Notes: generated from the sequence alone by a model not told the origin. 64,000 nt of DNA from Chamaecrista fasciculata (GCA_003254925.1 QANZ01029894.1:67958-131957), one strand, 5' to 3'; positions 11,905 to 26,400 are shown, counted from the first letter of the stretch. A program made the numbers and translations.

Positions 11905-13830
11905 AAGTTAGCGGTTGAAGTTAGAGAGTCAAAAGTTTTATATAGTATCTTACCCTCAACTTTTGATGTAGGACTCGTATCATTATATACCCCTTCAAAA
12001 GTCGACAGCTCACACTATCGACACTGGTCCATTGATAGTCTTTTTCACTATTGGCGGTTTCATACAACTTTTAGTATATTCGAACGCATCGTACGTTCTT
12101 TAATCCAGCCTATAAGCCGCTATCTCTGCGTCGGTCGACTCTAAATGAAAACACCAATTGATAATAATATAAATTCTTAGAATAATTACACATCAAAAGG
12201 TAGTTGTTAAAGTCAATTAAAGAGTTTAAAATTTTATATAATGTCTTATCCTAAGCTAATTATTCAACGTGAGACTCGTATATTCTCATTATCACATTGA
12301 TGATTCCTAAGTTAATTAGAGTTCTTCATTACAATTACTTGTTGTACGGACCATGTTGGAAAGCTACCTTAACGTGTCCGGTATACATCTCGCCATCTGC
12401 GTCTTGTAGAGCTTAGCTTGATGGCTTGTTTTTTACTTTCATATATTTGTTTTTCTTTTAGCATTTTATCATACCAGGTAAAAAGTATTATATTTATAAT
12501 TTTAAGTAAATTACAAAAAAACTAATATGCACTTTAGTATATCATTAGGTTTTATCCAAAAATTTAATATTAAACCTATCCCAGATTAAATGTACTATTT
12601 AAATGTACTATTAAATATGTCCTCGACATTTTGATTTACTATTAAACCTATCCCAGATAAAGATATTTAAATGGAAACTTATTTTTAAATTAGTTGATAT
12701 CAAAAAAATAAAATTAGTCAAAGTATAAAATTTTAAGAATAAAATGATAATAATCAAATTTTAAAAATAAAATTTAAAATTTATAAAATAAAGTTCGAAG
12801 CCAAAAAGATGCCTGTGTGAAAATTCTATTTTTTACTAGATCACTTCAAATCTTTTTTTTTATCAATTATACTTATACCTTTAAATTGAGACATATTTGG
12901 AAGTGTAATTGGCTCAAATGCAAAACTCTAAATAGTTAACTCTAAAAAAAATTAGAAGTATAAGTGAAACTGACCTCATACTTTGAGAATATAATTGATC
13001 TAAAAATAAATTAGAGGGTATAACTGAAAATAACCACATACTTTAAGGGTACCAATATTATTTTTGTCACATTAAAATTAATTATAATTATGTTTTTAGA
13101 ACAAACTTATATAATTCAAGCTTTAAATGATTTAATGAAAATCTTATTTTTCTTTCATATAATAAACTAATAATTTAATTACTTGATAGAAACATTATTA
13201 AATCTGCTTCATTTCTTGAAAATAAAATATGTTTACACTTTCAGGAATATATACGTAAAGTACTTTGGATGATTAATTTGATTAAAGAATAATCCCAAAG
13301 TTAAGTAAAATATTTTTTTAAAGGAAGTTAAGTAAAATACTTGAAACACACGCACAAACATAAAAGTAGCAGCAGAAAGATGTATAACACATTTATTTAT
13401 GTGTATGTATATAGAAGATAATTTGGTATTGGATGGTGCTTGTGAAACGAACGAAAAAGTGAAAAGAATAATTTTATTGGCGAAGTAATTAAATAAAAAA
13501 TTTGTGAAAGTAGCCGAAAGCTAATAGGAAAGAATGAAATAATATAATTTATGTGGTGGCATGGAGTCTATCTCTCTAATTTACATATATGGAATAGAAT
13601 ACGACAAAGGCCTAAGCCTAAGGGTTTATTTGAAGACTTTTAAATGAAAAAGTGGATACTATATATAGTAACACAAGCCATAGTCCCTCTCAAATGGGAA
13701 CTCAATTTTGAAGCTAACCTACTCTATCAACTTAATGCCACTATATTTGCCTATCTTTTTCCTTCTTTCTCTCAATCGTATAAATATTATTTTCTATATA
13801 TTTTTAAGAATGGCGATGCTATTTGAGGTC
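11905..13830. other. AT-rich intergenic DNA, no gene seen
   Basis: Mostly poly-A/T and low-complexity sequence. No gene family resemblance on either strand and no clear element boundary. Confidence 0.45.
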
Positions 13831-14172
13831 TCCATTTTTTTTTTTTGNCCTAATTTGCCCCTCTCATTCCCATCCCATCTCCTCCCCCAAATGGTGAACG
13901 GCGGCGGTGTACGGCGGCGCCGACCACCGTGGACCACCGTGGACGGCGGTGGTTGGCGGCGGCGGCGGCAGTCCGGTGGTAGTTATGGGAAGGGCATTTT
14001 TGACATTTTTTTTTATATCTATTTTATTTTCCTTCCCATACCTTTTTATACCAAACACTTTCAATCTTTACCTACTTTACATTCCCTCAACTACTTTTCC
14101 TTTCCCTCACAATTTTTCCCTTGTAAAACCCTTTCCTTTAAATACCCAAAAGGGTACCAAACGGAGCCTAAA
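13831..14172. other. GC-rich CGG/GGT island with a Harbinger-like right end
   Basis: A CGGCGG/GGTGG-rich stretch (about 13893-13985) in AT-rich surroundings, preceded by poly-T and a single N at 13848. The right end reads GGGTACCAAACGGAGCCTAA, much like the TTTGGTAC...GG ends of the Harbinger-like element at 9.8 kb. I could not find a matching left end. Open frames here (Pro/Gly/Arg-rich) are compositional and not supported as genes. Confidence 0.35.
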
Positions 14173-14242
14173 AGGTTAATACCTGCTACAAGGTAGGAGT
14201 GAGTACGTATTACGTTAAATATAAGTTTGTTATTTTTTAATT

Positions 14243-14430
14243 TCTCAATCTAAATCAATTGAATTTAAATTCTTTATAGTGCACTGAAGTACATAGAGAG
14301 AAATGAACAAGTAGAGAGAAGACTACACTTTCTCTCTCTAACTTATTTATATTTCTCTCGGCACTACACCCCTAAATTTCTACAAAGAATCTAAATTGAT
14401 TTAGAAATGATTTATACAATTTAAATTAAT
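14243..14430. mobile_element. Fold-back MITE-like repeat, copy A
   Basis: Imperfect inverted arms built from AATTTAAATTC / GAATCTAAATT and internal GAGAGAAA...TTTCTCTC blocks, about 190 bp. A related arrangement occurs at about 23240-23410. It is named a MITE from shape only; I see no clear target duplication. Confidence 0.35.
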
Positions 14431-14477
14431 TGATAATATATAATTACATAAATACATTTATATATATCATATATATT

Positions 14478-14955
14478 GGGTTAAAACCTTATTTTGGTAT
14501 CAAAGTTAAAACTATGCGGTAAGTTTCGATTTGGTTCTAAAATGACTTTCTATTTCATTTTAATCCTTAAATTTTTGTTCATTTATTTCATTTTGGTACT
14601 TTAAATGTAATTTCGTCGGCTTTCTATCATTATTTATAATCTCGAAAATTAAAATGAACCATTTCTCTCTCATATGTGTAGAGAAATAAAATTTTTCATT
14701 CTTAGTCATAAATTAGAGATAAAAATCAATTACAAATTTATTTTTAATTTATGAGTAAAAGTATATTTTTGTCCATTCAATTATTATGACACATACAAGA
14801 GATAAATAATTTATTTAAACTGTTCAAGTGTTAGAAATAACAGTAAAAAAATATGAAATCACATTTTGGGATCAAAATATAACAAATGTAAAAGTTTGAG
14901 TACTAAAATGAAACAAAAAATAATTTTATGACCAAAATAAATATTTGACCTAGAT
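14478..14955. mobile_element. Fold-back MITE-like element
   Basis: The left arm GGGTTAAAACCTTATTTTGG and the right arm (reverse complement AGGTCAAATATTTATTTTGG) form an imperfect terminal inverted repeat around about 480 bp of AT-rich DNA. Sub-terminal words such as TTTTGGTAC and GTACTAAAATG are also inverted. Target duplication is unclear. Confidence 0.4.
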
Positions 14956-14998
14956 ATTAATACAAATATATAATATAAGCATAATAAATTATAAATAT

Positions 14999-16015
14999 TG
15001 TTGGAATCTGGATCCACCCTTGGTGGATTGGACCCAGTCAACCATGATCCAAATTATAATAATTATTATAATTATTATTTTGTTCCTAATTAATTAAGTT
15101 AATTAATTAATTTGGTTTGTGGAGATCATGGGAGAGTGGGGAGTATCTGGTGGAAAGAAAATCTTTTTCAAATAAAAGATATTATGATTATTTTTATTGA
15201 AAAATAAAATGTACTCAAATAACCGACTACACCCACTCCCCCACATAGACATCAAAAGTGTGGCACGTTATTTATTTATTTTTTTTGGAAAGCATCATGT
15301 CAAACTATATTATAGAAAAGCCATACGGCACTTACAATCAGTCAGAGAACTACAATATGATAAAACAGAAGAAGAAGAATTTGCAAACATTGTTGAACTA
15401 TAATAACAAATTAAAGTACAAATGGTCATATCTGCAGGATGAAAGTCATCACCGATCTTTGTGTTGCTAACAAAATGTTTACCATGATACTCTCTACCTA
15501 TCAGAAAAGTAGTGTTCGTCCCAAATTTATATGTCATAGACTCTTCCATCAATTTGTTGAAACACTGAATACTTTCTGACATATATGCTCGGATCAGAAT
15601 CACGATCTAGTATTGGAATAGGATCTCTCACAAGGAAAGATTAAAACCAGAAATAGATCTAGATGAAACCACCACTAAAATAGGGGGACAAAGATCTGAC
15701 TTATTCAATGAAAAACCTAAAAACGCAAGATGAAAAATAGGGAGGAATTGCAATTAATACAATCCCTCCCTATAAAACGAAGAAAATACAAAGAAGAACC
15801 TGGGCGGAAAAGATCGGAGAAAAATGGAGAAAATCGCCAGCTGTTGTGCAGAGCAGTTTTCGTATGTATGTGGCATGTTATTTTCACAATTATGAAAAAG
15901 ACGCAAGTTGTGTTTTTTCTCACAAGAGAGAAAAACACCAGGGAATGATCTTGAGAGGGTGAGTTTGTTTTTGGGAACCGATCATTCTGTCTTATTTGTC
16001 GGTGCATTTGCTATG
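14999..16015. mobile_element. Possible LTR retrotransposon remnant
   Basis: The stretch starts TGTTGGAATCTGGATCCACC, a form common at plant LTR 5' ends. It carries moderately GC-rich, non-genic sequence that continues after the hAT-like insertion at 16024-16803 to about 16900. I cannot find the CA end, a primer site or Gag/Pol. Short frames on both strands show no family resemblance. Low confidence. Confidence 0.25.
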
Positions 16016-16023
16016 AGCAACGT

Positions 16024-16803
16024 CAGGGGTGGAGCTAGGATTTTTGGTTGGGGGGGGGGGGGCGAAATTTTTTTTTGGCCAAAATCTTATTTTGGTCCCG
16101 AATGTTTACTCAAAATTTCATTTTGGTCCCTAATATTTTTTAGGAACTTCGGGTTTGAAACGAGAAAATATTGGCCTATTTTTTCATATATTATCAATAT
16201 TATAAAATAAAATGTATAAGTTGAGCAAAAAAATTATAAAACATATAAAATTATGTAAGGAGAGAATGAGATTAGAGAGATAATAGTATTTAAATTGATT
16301 AAAACTTAATTTAAACTTTAATAAATAAAATATTCATAGAAGACTTCGTGAAGTAAATTAGTTAGGTAAAAATCTTTTCTAAAAATTAAAATGTTTAAAA
16401 AGATTGAACAAGATGGACCAAATTGGAAAAAGTTAAATGTGTGATGGACGAAAACATGATTTTAGCTAAAAAATAAGTGAAGTAAAAACTACAAAGAAAA
16501 AAATGAGAAGGATTTTTAAAAAAATTTAAATGTAAATGAAATAAAATAAGTGGGACCAAATTGTAAAACTATAAACAAGTGAAGGAAGAAAGTATAATTT
16601 TAGCCACAAAGAAACAAATCAACTAAATAAATGGACCAAAGATGTAAGTTTTTATTGGATTTTGCTTTTGAGGGATCGAACCCACACCGTGAGAGAAACA
16701 TAGGAAATATTGGGGGCCACCACTAGGCCACATGGACAAATTTGATGCCAACCTTAATAACATAATACATATTATAAAAATTTTGGGTCTAGCTCCGCCC
16801 CTA
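16024..16803. mobile_element. hAT-like non-autonomous element
   Basis: A 780-bp element with ends CAGGGGTGGAGCTAGG and CTAGCTCCGCCCCTA (inverted match TAGGGGCGGAGCTAG). The flanking 8-bp duplication AGCAACGT is exact (16016-16023 and 16804-16811). The interior is AT-rich with a 12-base G run near 16049-16061. No transposase. A tRNA-like GGGATCGAACCC segment at 16672-16683 lies inside it. Confidence 0.75.
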
Positions 16804-16811
16804 AGCAACGT

Positions 16812-18635
16812 GAGAGCGTAGATCCGTGTTTGAGATCGTGACCAGATCTTCGCTTGGGTACTTGATTTTGCACTATCCAGATACGCCCGAAATCTTACAA
16901 ATATAATTATATCAAAATATATCTAATAATTTTAGTTAGACTTCAAAAACTGTCTCACAACCTGACTCGTATTTATGCATTTCCAAAAATTTAGAACCAA
17001 CTCAGTTAATTTGTGGATAGTTCCGCGCAAACAATTTCTGGTTGGTTATCGCTTAATAAATAAAAAAGACAAAAACGAAATTGTCTATTTATATTTTATA
17101 TATTATAAAATTGACCCCAATAGGGGAGTATTTTGTAGTTTGTGCTGAAGAGGTGAAGGACTAAACTCTAAAGAGTGATTGGTCTTTGAATGGGGCCCAC
17201 GGTCAGTAGCTTTTTAAAGGCCAAATTAACCCAATTACGAGGGCTTCCTTAATCACGAGGATTGCGTGAGACCAATACTTAAGTATGTGGGTTCCAAATA
17301 TAGCGCGTAGAAAATGATTTATCCGACTCTTCTCTTTTTATTTACAAACAATTTATTGCATCAAAGAAATTGAAAATTAAAAAGAAAATAAAAAACAAAA
17401 GGAACACCATAGGGTTTACAACTTACACAAATTAGTGGAGGTGATTCTCCGTCATATTATGATCCATAAGTTTTATATATATTTATTAATGTTTGAAATT
17501 AACTAAATTTTTCAATAAACTTATAATAAAAGATAATATAACGATCATTACATATTTCAATTATAATAATAGTATTTTCCTTTTTTTTTATGGCAGTTGT
17601 TTTTAGGGCCGTAGTAATAATGATTAGTTAATAAGGGTTTTATGTCCAACTCTATGTAGCTACTTGATGTTAGAATGACTATTTTTTTTTCGAATTGATG
17701 CTATATTTAAGAACTAGTAAGCATTACTTCCTCTTGTTTTATATATCTAATGTTTTAAAAAAAAATTGTTTCAAAATATCTTATGTTTTATTTCAAGAGA
17801 ACATTAATTATTTTTTTACCATTTTATCCCTATTATATATAGTAGATTCATAAATGAATAAACATTTCTTAAATAATTTAATAGTGATAGTTTAGTCTTT
17901 TTATCTCATTTTTCTCTTCATTTTAGGTGAATTAATCATTTTCTTAATCTGTGTGCATTTACTTTAAACATAAGATATAAATCTAATTTGAATTTCATTA
18001 TGAAAATATAGATTTTTTCCTATATAAACTAATTATCATTTAGATAACTCCTTCTCAATAATTTTTTTTCTACCGAAGAAGGTGAGAGAATTTATTTAAC
18101 CTGAATTCGCAAATTTCGCAGCCCCAAAATAAGATGTGATCTAAATGATACATAAGAGGCAACTCTAGAAGACAGGGAGTGGATACTAACTTATAAAGAA
18201 AATCCATCTTTCAGTTTTTTTATCATTTAATATATTTTGTTTTTTGCACACAGAGCCCCCACCCCCAAAAAAGCATTATCTTATTTGTGCAAACTTAAAA
18301 AACTTTTTGCAAATAAAATTCCATGATATTAATTGAGGGAACTTTTCAAAATACATTGTACCAATAAAGTTTGCAATATTTTTAATACTTGATTAGAAAT
18401 TTAAAACTTAAAGCACCATAATTTGTGAATATCAATCATGGTTTAATTTGAGGCATTATATTATATAAGATGCTAGTTACACTGCACTTTCCCACGTAGC
18501 AAGGTTTAAAATAATTCATATAATGTGTTCACCGAAAATAATTGATATGTTGGTTATATACTATGTAGTATTAGTAATATATTAAAAAAAAATAACAATC
18601 TCTCTCACACACACACATACATATATATATATATA
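16812..18635. other. AT-rich intergenic DNA, no gene seen
   Basis: No coding or RNA gene recognised. The first part (to about 16900) continues the possible LTR remnant interrupted by the hAT-like element. Confidence 0.45.
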
Positions 18636-18813
18636 CTAGAGGCTTTGCATGCTCTAACGGGCACGCAAATATGTATGTAAAATAAATGAGGGACTAAATC
18701 GTTAACTCAGTAAAAAAAAGGAATCAAATAATAATTTTCCTCTTATTATTAATTTTGTACTATAGTTTTAAAATGTGGACGACCAGAAATGGGTGGAGTC
18801 ATATAATATAAGA
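18636..18813 (-). mobile_element. Short Helitron-like element, copy 1
   Basis: 178 bp. Read on the minus strand it starts TCTTATATTATATG right after an A and ends GCATGCAAAGCCTCTAG right before a T. It has a short hairpin (GCGTGC...GCATGC) just before the CTAG. TC start, CTRR end, 3' hairpin and A/T insertion site are Helitron hallmarks. Related copies lie at 30894-31074 (minus) and 33341-33487 (plus). It is too short to code for anything. Confidence 0.5.
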
Positions 18814-21055
18814 TATATATATATATATATCACATTTTATGTAAAGAAGACCACCCACATTAATTAATTAAGGTGAAGATTATTGATACGAGGAATAAGA
18901 AGAAGCGACATGCAAACATATAGCACCACTCTCTTCATTAATATAATTTATCATTTAGAAAATGCGCATACATTATATTAATTATACTCATGTTTATCTT
19001 TTATTTTTTTAAGTCATCGCAAAAAGTTGTTTCAAATAATTAATCACTGATATTTTAAAAAATAAATAAGATAAAAAAACATATCAATAGTATTAATTAT
19101 TTCTTTATTTGTTTAATTTTTGTTAAAAAAAATATTGAGGAAACTTATAATTTAGTCACTAAATTTGTAGCAAATCAATAAATCAGTTTTTGAATAATTA
19201 AAATATATGATTTAGTTTTTGAAATATTCTAATTATCAATGATTTGGCCCTTGTGACAATTCGGTCCCTGAATTTTAAAAAGAATTATACTTTTTAATCC
19301 CTTAACTTATATTAAATTTATATATATTTTTTTTGAATTTGTATATTTTAATCTTTAAATTTAATTCAAAATCAAATCGTTGATGATTGGATGATTTCAA
19401 TGATGAAATCATATATTTCGATAATTTTTTTGAAAAAGCATATTATTCAAAGTTCTCATTATTTGCATCTCCATAATGATGTAATTTGTCCCAAGTTCAG
19501 TATAGTCATTGGACGTGGGATCTCTGCCCTTTAATTAATTACATTTATTAAATAAGTTATAGTAGCATGTTAACTCCCCAATATATATATATATATATAT
19601 ATCACATTCATTTGTGAATGCGTGATATCTTTTGTTTATAATTAGGTGATCAATTATATATAATACTATATATAGCTATGCCTACTTTTACCCATAAGCA
19701 CAGTATATTTTTGTTGGATATATAACTTTATCTGGATGACCCTTTGGTATGAGACCACTTACGGTTAATTAAAATGGTGCACTGAGTCTGAGAACTTTAA
19801 ATTAAAGTAACTTTGTCCACCTTGCTATGGATATGTAATTTTAATTAATTATTGTAGTTATTAGGTCATCACAAAATGCATATCTAAACCAAATAAATTA
19901 ATTGTCCACATCTATTCCCACATGGAGTATAATGATGGCCACGCCCACACACCCCATCATGATATTGGAAGCTTCACACACTCATATATATATATATATA
20001 TACATATATACATCTAGATCACCCAATCCAATTGGTAAGTGATCAGTCTCTAATAAGTCCCTGTTTACCACTAACTTTCTCTGTTTACTTAATACTTATG
20101 CAATTAACATTGTTTTCTCATTTGGTAAGTCAAAGTATTATTACACACTTTTATGATATTTCCTAACTTGAATAATGATGCTAATCTTACCAATAGGGCC
20201 CTCGAATCAAAGATAGTGGTCTAAGCATATTTGGTATCTGGCAAGCAAGCTTCATGAATATAATTTTCAGTGTGTGTTTGTGTATATATATATATATAAG
20301 AATTACAAGGAACCTATAGAGCTAATTGATTGTAATATAACTAGCTAATTATATAGTCATACACATTGTATCAATTAATTAATTAACACACTAATGGGGA
20401 ATTGCCAAACGGCTAAATCAAATGTGATCACTCACAACCATCCACGCACGATTCACAAAAAGGTGTGCGTATATAAACATTTAGCTAGCTAGATTCAAAA
20501 ATTAAGTGGCAAAGACTATTTGATTTGAGTATATATATATATATATATGCACAAAAAATAGCTATTAATATCTTTTGTATTATAAAAATAAACTAAATAT
20601 AAAAATGTAATTAATTATTATATTACACAAGTGAGTCCGATGAAATTTAATTTGTATGTTCTATTTAGTAAAGCTTATTTTAGGTCAAGTACAATTATCA
20701 ATATTATCAATACACACTTTGACTGATAAAATTAATATTACCACTTTTTTTGGGTCCAAAATATTACCACTTATTATAAACGTATGAAAAGGTTCTTTCA
20801 TAATCATGGAACCCTCAGCCCAATATATGCAATCTTAAAAGTTAAATCCCACATACTCAGATTCTTAAGCAAAAAGTACCATCAACAGGCTTCACTTTTC
20901 TTATCATACCTAACCTCCCATAGTCCATGCATTGTTATAAAATAACTACTAAATGGAAACTTTAGTGCCTAGAACTGTAGGACGTGACAAGCGTTATACA
21001 TTTACAAACATATAAGTAACCTAATATTCATTCATGATCTGTGACTTGTAATTTA
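18814..21055. other. AT-rich intergenic DNA with TA microsatellites
   Basis: TA microsatellites near 18814-18830, 19582-19600, 19985-20001 and 20284-20298. No gene or RNA recognised. Confidence 0.45.
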
Positions 21056-21487
21056 GGGTAAATTTCACTTTGGTATCCTGTGGTTTAGTTATATTTTACT
21101 TTGGTACCTTGTGGTTTAAAAAGTGACACTTTGGTACCCTGTAGTATTCTCCCTTAACACTTTGGTACCCTTTGGAGCTATTTTGTAATTTTAACTATAA
21201 CAAATTTTGCCAAAATTACATTTTGACCCCCAAATTCTTTTTGTAATTTTCATTTTAGTCCCTAAATAATATGTATATAGGGACCTATTTGTAATTTTAT
21301 TGAAAATATTTGGAGGTCAAAATGTAATTTTTGCAAAATTTGTTATGGTTAAAATTATAAAATAGCTCTAAAGGGTACCAAAGTGTTAAGAGAGAATACC
21401 ACATGATATCGAAGTGTCACTTTTTAAATCATAGAGTACCAAAATGAAATATAACCAAACTATAGAGTACTAAAATATAATTTACAC
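21056..21487. mobile_element. Palindromic Mutator-like MITE, copy 2
   Basis: 432 bp, same family as 10158-10586: it begins GGGTAAATTTCACTTTGG and carries ACTTTGGTACC words in both arms. The right arm is more diverged (end ...TTTACAC). Flanks TGTAATTTA and TATAACTTA agree at 7 of 9 bases, so the insertion looks old. Confidence 0.6.
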
Positions 21488-21884
21488 TATAACTTATGAG
21501 AGAGTCGAAGTGTACATCTCTCTCTCTCAGAGTCTATAATACCGTATGCATATATATAAAAATTTTAAAAAATACTTAGATACAAAATGCATATTTCTGT
21601 ATATCTTATTAATTTCTATACCGTTTCTAAGGTCAAAGGTGACAGAATAAAAACATAGCCAAATGAACAAATATATAGCGAAAAATAATAACAATTGACA
21701 ATAAATTTTATGATTGTTTTGAGTGAACAGTCTTTAATTACCTTTTTATCTCTTATAGGTTAATCTTATATTATCTTCATTCTTCACTACTTCATCTAGC
21801 TAGTAAGGTACATGTTTTTTCAATTATACTCTTGATAATTGCTATTTTTTCATTTTATTTATTTCATTGTTGAAAGAATATGAT

Positions 21885-22260
21885 GATACTCTGACCTGCT
21901 AGCTTTGATATCCTCAAGCTCCCTGCACAAGACATTCCATTGGGGGATTTAGTCCTCAAAAGAGCCTCCGAAGCCTAAGTGAGTATTTTAGCACAGTAAA
22001 TGTATATCAAATCATTAGTTAGTTCATACCTGGGTGAGCCTTCTATTTATAGGACTTGGGTGACGTAGCTTTCCTAGGTTTTTTACCTAAGCTATCATTA
22101 CTTCGTAGGTTTGTTATGCAGAGTGGGACCTTTGGTGCTCGTGCATTCCCATTGTCTGTGGTCCCAACGGTCTCTTATGCTGACGTGTTCAAGCCTTTAG
22201 AATTTCCAACTGTTAGACCGTGCTCTATTAGAATATTATAAAACTTTGAGTGACATTGTC
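21885..22260 (-). mobile_element. LTR-like fragment, minus orientation
   Basis: On the minus strand: TATA-like CCTATAAATAGAAGG (rc of about 22042-22056), then about 75 bases on CTTAGGCTTCGGAGGCTC and a C-run. This is the same order of signals as the other LTR-like segments in this window. Ends and target duplication were not located. The short plus-strand frame (22056-22241) across it is not supported as a gene. Confidence 0.35.
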
Positions 22261-23239
22261 ACGCATATAAATATTCATGTACACCCTGTCCTATATATAG
22301 ATATAAAGAGGTAGCATGTGTCATTAAGTAGTGAGAGTTGGACTGAAAAACACATTTTAGGGTTTTAATTAGTGGCAGTTTAACTAGTGGCGAAAAGTAA
22401 TGATGTCAATAATTATAAGTATAGAAAATTGAGACTGGCGTGCGCAAACCAGTACTTTAAGATTGTTAAAAGTTATTATTAAATAGGAGTTGGAGTTGAC
22501 ATTCTGAAGCATTTCACATTGATTATGCAATAGTTATAATATAAACCAAAGAAATTACCCAACAAAATCATCCTCTTAATATCTTAATGTTTTCTCGTGT
22601 CCTTAGGACATCATAACAAAATCAATCTAATCATCATAGACTTAAGTGGGGACGTGAGCCGGGAAGAACAAGAAAGTAAAGGAGGTGGCTTTTGGAAGTA
22701 CTTAAAAAAGGCTCAAGCACTTGATTTATTTATTATGTCAAAAGATTTCTTTGTTAGGTAGGCATATAGAATTTATAAAAAAAATTTATTATTCGAATTA
22801 TAAATATATATATATAGAGATATAGAGAATTTTTTTAGTGAAATTCATGATATGTTTGTGTGTTTAATAATTATATTGTGAAACAGATTGCATGAGTGAA
22901 TGATTATGAAATTTTTTTGGTGTATGGTGGTTAATGAAGAAGAGGAATTGGTGGATTGATTATTCTCTCCATTTACGGAGTTTTAAAGGAATTGGAGGAT
23001 TAAAAAACATCAGAAAAATATATAAATTAAAGGAAGAAACCACACGATGCATTACCCAATTACTCTTATTTTGATCATATAATCAAATATCTTATTCATT
23101 CTTACGTGCATTTTCCTCTTACTCTATCAATTTGACATATTTATCTTTAATCAATCATTTATACATAAAAAGTTTGTAGGTGTAAATGTGTGATGTAACT
23201 GATGGATATGAAAAGTCCAAAAATATCGATGTGAATGTA
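22261..23239. other. AT-rich intergenic DNA, no gene seen
   Basis: No gene family resemblance on either strand. Short TA repeat near 22804-22815. Confidence 0.45.
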
Positions 23240-23410
23240 ACTCAATTTGAATTTTCTATACTGTATACTATTTTAGGGGTACATTGTTGAGAGAGAAAGA
23301 AATAAGGTAAAGAGAGGGACTTTCTCACTTTATTTATTTCTTTTTCTCTCACCACTACACTATAGTACATTATAAAAAATTCAAAGTACTTTGAATTGAG
23401 TTTAATTTAA
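23240..23410. mobile_element. Fold-back MITE-like repeat, copy B
   Basis: Outer arms CAATTTGAATTTTC / AAAAATTCAAAGTACTTTG enclose inverted GAGAGAAAGAAATAA and TTATTTCTTTTTCTC blocks. It is similar in layout to 14243-14430. Boundaries are approximate. Confidence 0.35.
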
Positions 23411-26400
23411 ACCATTTTGAAAACCATATATATGAACGCTGTGTGACAAAATGTACCGGATAATCTAATGAGAAATTCTTGCACTAACTAATATAATTAA
23501 TATTATTATTACTGTTATTTTATTTTCCTTCTAGCTTTTAGAAGATGCTTTCACCAACCAAAGCAAGGAACACTAATTTCATATTTGAGTAAGTAACGAA
23601 GCATAAAGTACAGTGTGTCGCTTTTAGACCTTGTGGCTCATATAATATTTTCATGTTTAAGGCTACAAAGAAATCAACTGTCTTCTTCTTCAATAAAATT
23701 CTATTTTCTTATGCTTTTACTTTTCATTCCTTTTTTTTAAAAATCTTTTCTATATGTTGCATTTCTTGGCATCTAAGCATACAATGGTGTTTCATTTCAT
23801 ATATATTATGCATGGTTCCTTTCTTTCTTAATTAATTACTTTTTCTTCTTCCCTTTTCACTCTTAAAAGCATCCATAATTAATTATTGAATATATTTTAG
23901 TCCCCAATTTACGAAGAGGCTCATAAATCCACTCATTATTTTATTAATAAAACGCGAGAAGATTCCACATTTTCAGAGTGCTTTATGTTTTTTTAATTCA
24001 AATATTAGTCTAGCTTTATATTTTGCTGTCATATCAGTCTTTCTAAGAGATAAAGTTAATTAAATATATGACATTTAACTCAATGAATCATATATATCTT
24101 AACACAATTGTATATGAAGTGCCTACTTTAATTCCATTTTGAATATCCTAATTAAAACTCATTTGTTAATAAAAATTAATATATGAGCTTGATGATATTG
24201 ATAGGTTATTCTTCACTGATGATTGCAGCTGCAGGCTGCTGTCCATTAAATTCAAATAAGAGCTTTTGAAATACTTTTCACACAACAAAACACTTTATCT
24301 AGCTATTCCATCAAATGCGCACGCATGATCTATATATATATATGGAAAAATTATTTTTTTTAGTCCTGAATTTACATTGAATTAATTAGTTAGCTCTTAA
24401 ATAATTAAAATATACGATTTAAGTTCATTTCATACTCTATATTAATTATTAAATTTGTATTAAATTAATATTTTTTTGTCTTTGAATTTATATTAAATGG
24501 TTATTTTTTAGTTTTTAAATTTGATCTAAAAATTAAATCATTAACAATTACAACAATTTAGAGACTAATTAATTGACTCGGTATAAATTTAAGGACCAAA
24601 TAGTACATGACTACATTCTCTAGATAAATAAAAAGAGGTAAATACAAAGAATAGGGGATTGGATCCTCTAGAGTTCCTTTCTCTAGAGTTTTTGTGAAGT
24701 TAGAGAGATAAAAGAAGAAGAAGAGAGAGAAAAAATGAAATTCATGAAAAAAAAATATGTAAAATAATATTTTCTCTTTCTCTCTTTTTTTTTTATTTTC
24801 CTTTCTCTCTCCTACTCCACAAGAACAAAAACTCTAAAGGATTCATTTCCAAAGAATACATTGTTAACGCATTTATTGTTGTTTAGGGTACATATTCTCT
24901 AAAATACAGAGGATATACACTATTATCATTCACACACTATAGAAGAACCACTTTTTAATATTTTTATGACAAAGACGTGCTAATATGAAAAACCATATTG
25001 GAAAAAGAAAAAAAAAATGAAAATGAGAAAAGTGCAAGAACTAAAAATCCAGTGAAAGCAAATCCTATGAAAGCAAGGAGCTAGCTAGGAAGCATTCCAT
25101 TAGTGATAGTTAATTACAGAAATCTATCTGAGAGGGTATGACTTTATGAGTAGAATCATTGCTTCCACTCTCTGAATGGAGCAACTTAGATTATATATAT
25201 AAATATGTATTATATTAGAGACAGAATCAGAGTGGGTCATATTCTCCACTTAATTTCTTTAAGCTTTTAATCAACTATAATCAGCAGCTAGCATCAATCA
25301 CCGTTGCTATATATATAAAAGTTCTCATAGGCTTGATTAGACAGGCGTGGGGGATGTGTATTTTTGTGTGTGTGTATATATATATATATATAAAACTTTT
25401 CCCCATGATTTAAAACCACGAATTTATAAATTTCTCGATCCAGTTAAATGAGAATAAAGAGGTATATATATATTTCAATTCTAACATTAAATTATAGTGG
25501 CATACTTAATATAGCTAGCCACTTGATATTTATATAATTAATGTTTTCGCAAATTGATCAATGGAATTGTTGTCTAGCAATAATGCAATATTTTTCTAAG
25601 AAAAGGCAAGCATATAGATGTAGCTAGATGTTTTTCTTTCACCTGATCAGTACATTATTAAAATGACATCTTTTTCTTTTCATGCGTAGATAGGCCTGAA
25701 CCTGTGAACATGATTAAAATTTATATATATATTCCTCACAAGTCATAACACAGCTTGTTTAATTTATTTTTATTTATAGTATGATATATATGGATACTTA
25801 TTCTAAGACAGTGCTCAAGAACTGATCAAGTTTGTTTACTTATTTTAGGTAATATGTTTCGCAAGTAGTAATGAGAGGATTAAAAACTATGTACTAGCTA
25901 GCTCCCACAGTCCCATGCACATGCATAATTACATATTCACACCAATAAGATCCTACAAACATGCTTATGAATTAATAGCCATGTCTTTTTTGAATTGCTG
26001 AAAAAAGAAAAATAAAAATATAATAAAAAAAGGTTTGGCTAAAAGCCGTATTGTCTTATACATAAAGTATTAATTGGATGTACTATTGGCCATAAGAAAA
26101 AAAAATGTGTCCTGTGACAAAATTGGGGAGCCAAATTAAGTAATAATTAATTCATTGATATTCTAGATAAACCAAAAATACAATTAATAAAGAAATAAAA
26201 AATGTTATGGAACAAGTCATGCTGGACACTGAAAATTCCCAACAAATTAATGTGCAGTGTTGGGATACAAGAGGCGCAATTAGAAGCAGCCACTTTTTTC
26301 ATTTTTTTTTTTGTTAGTTTCTTTTTGCATTTGTTTTTTCAGTATTAATACTTGTAAGCATGGAATGGAGATTAATTTAATTTTAGTTATCCTGAAGCGC

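Noticed and set aside
13864-14179. Gly/Pro/Arg-rich frames in a CGG-rich island
   Set aside because: Low-complexity composition, no start context or domain; the region ends like a TE.
16665-16740. tRNA-like GGGATCGAACCC segment
   Set aside because: It has a B-box-like word but no complete cloverleaf could be formed, and it lies inside the hAT-like element 16024-16803.
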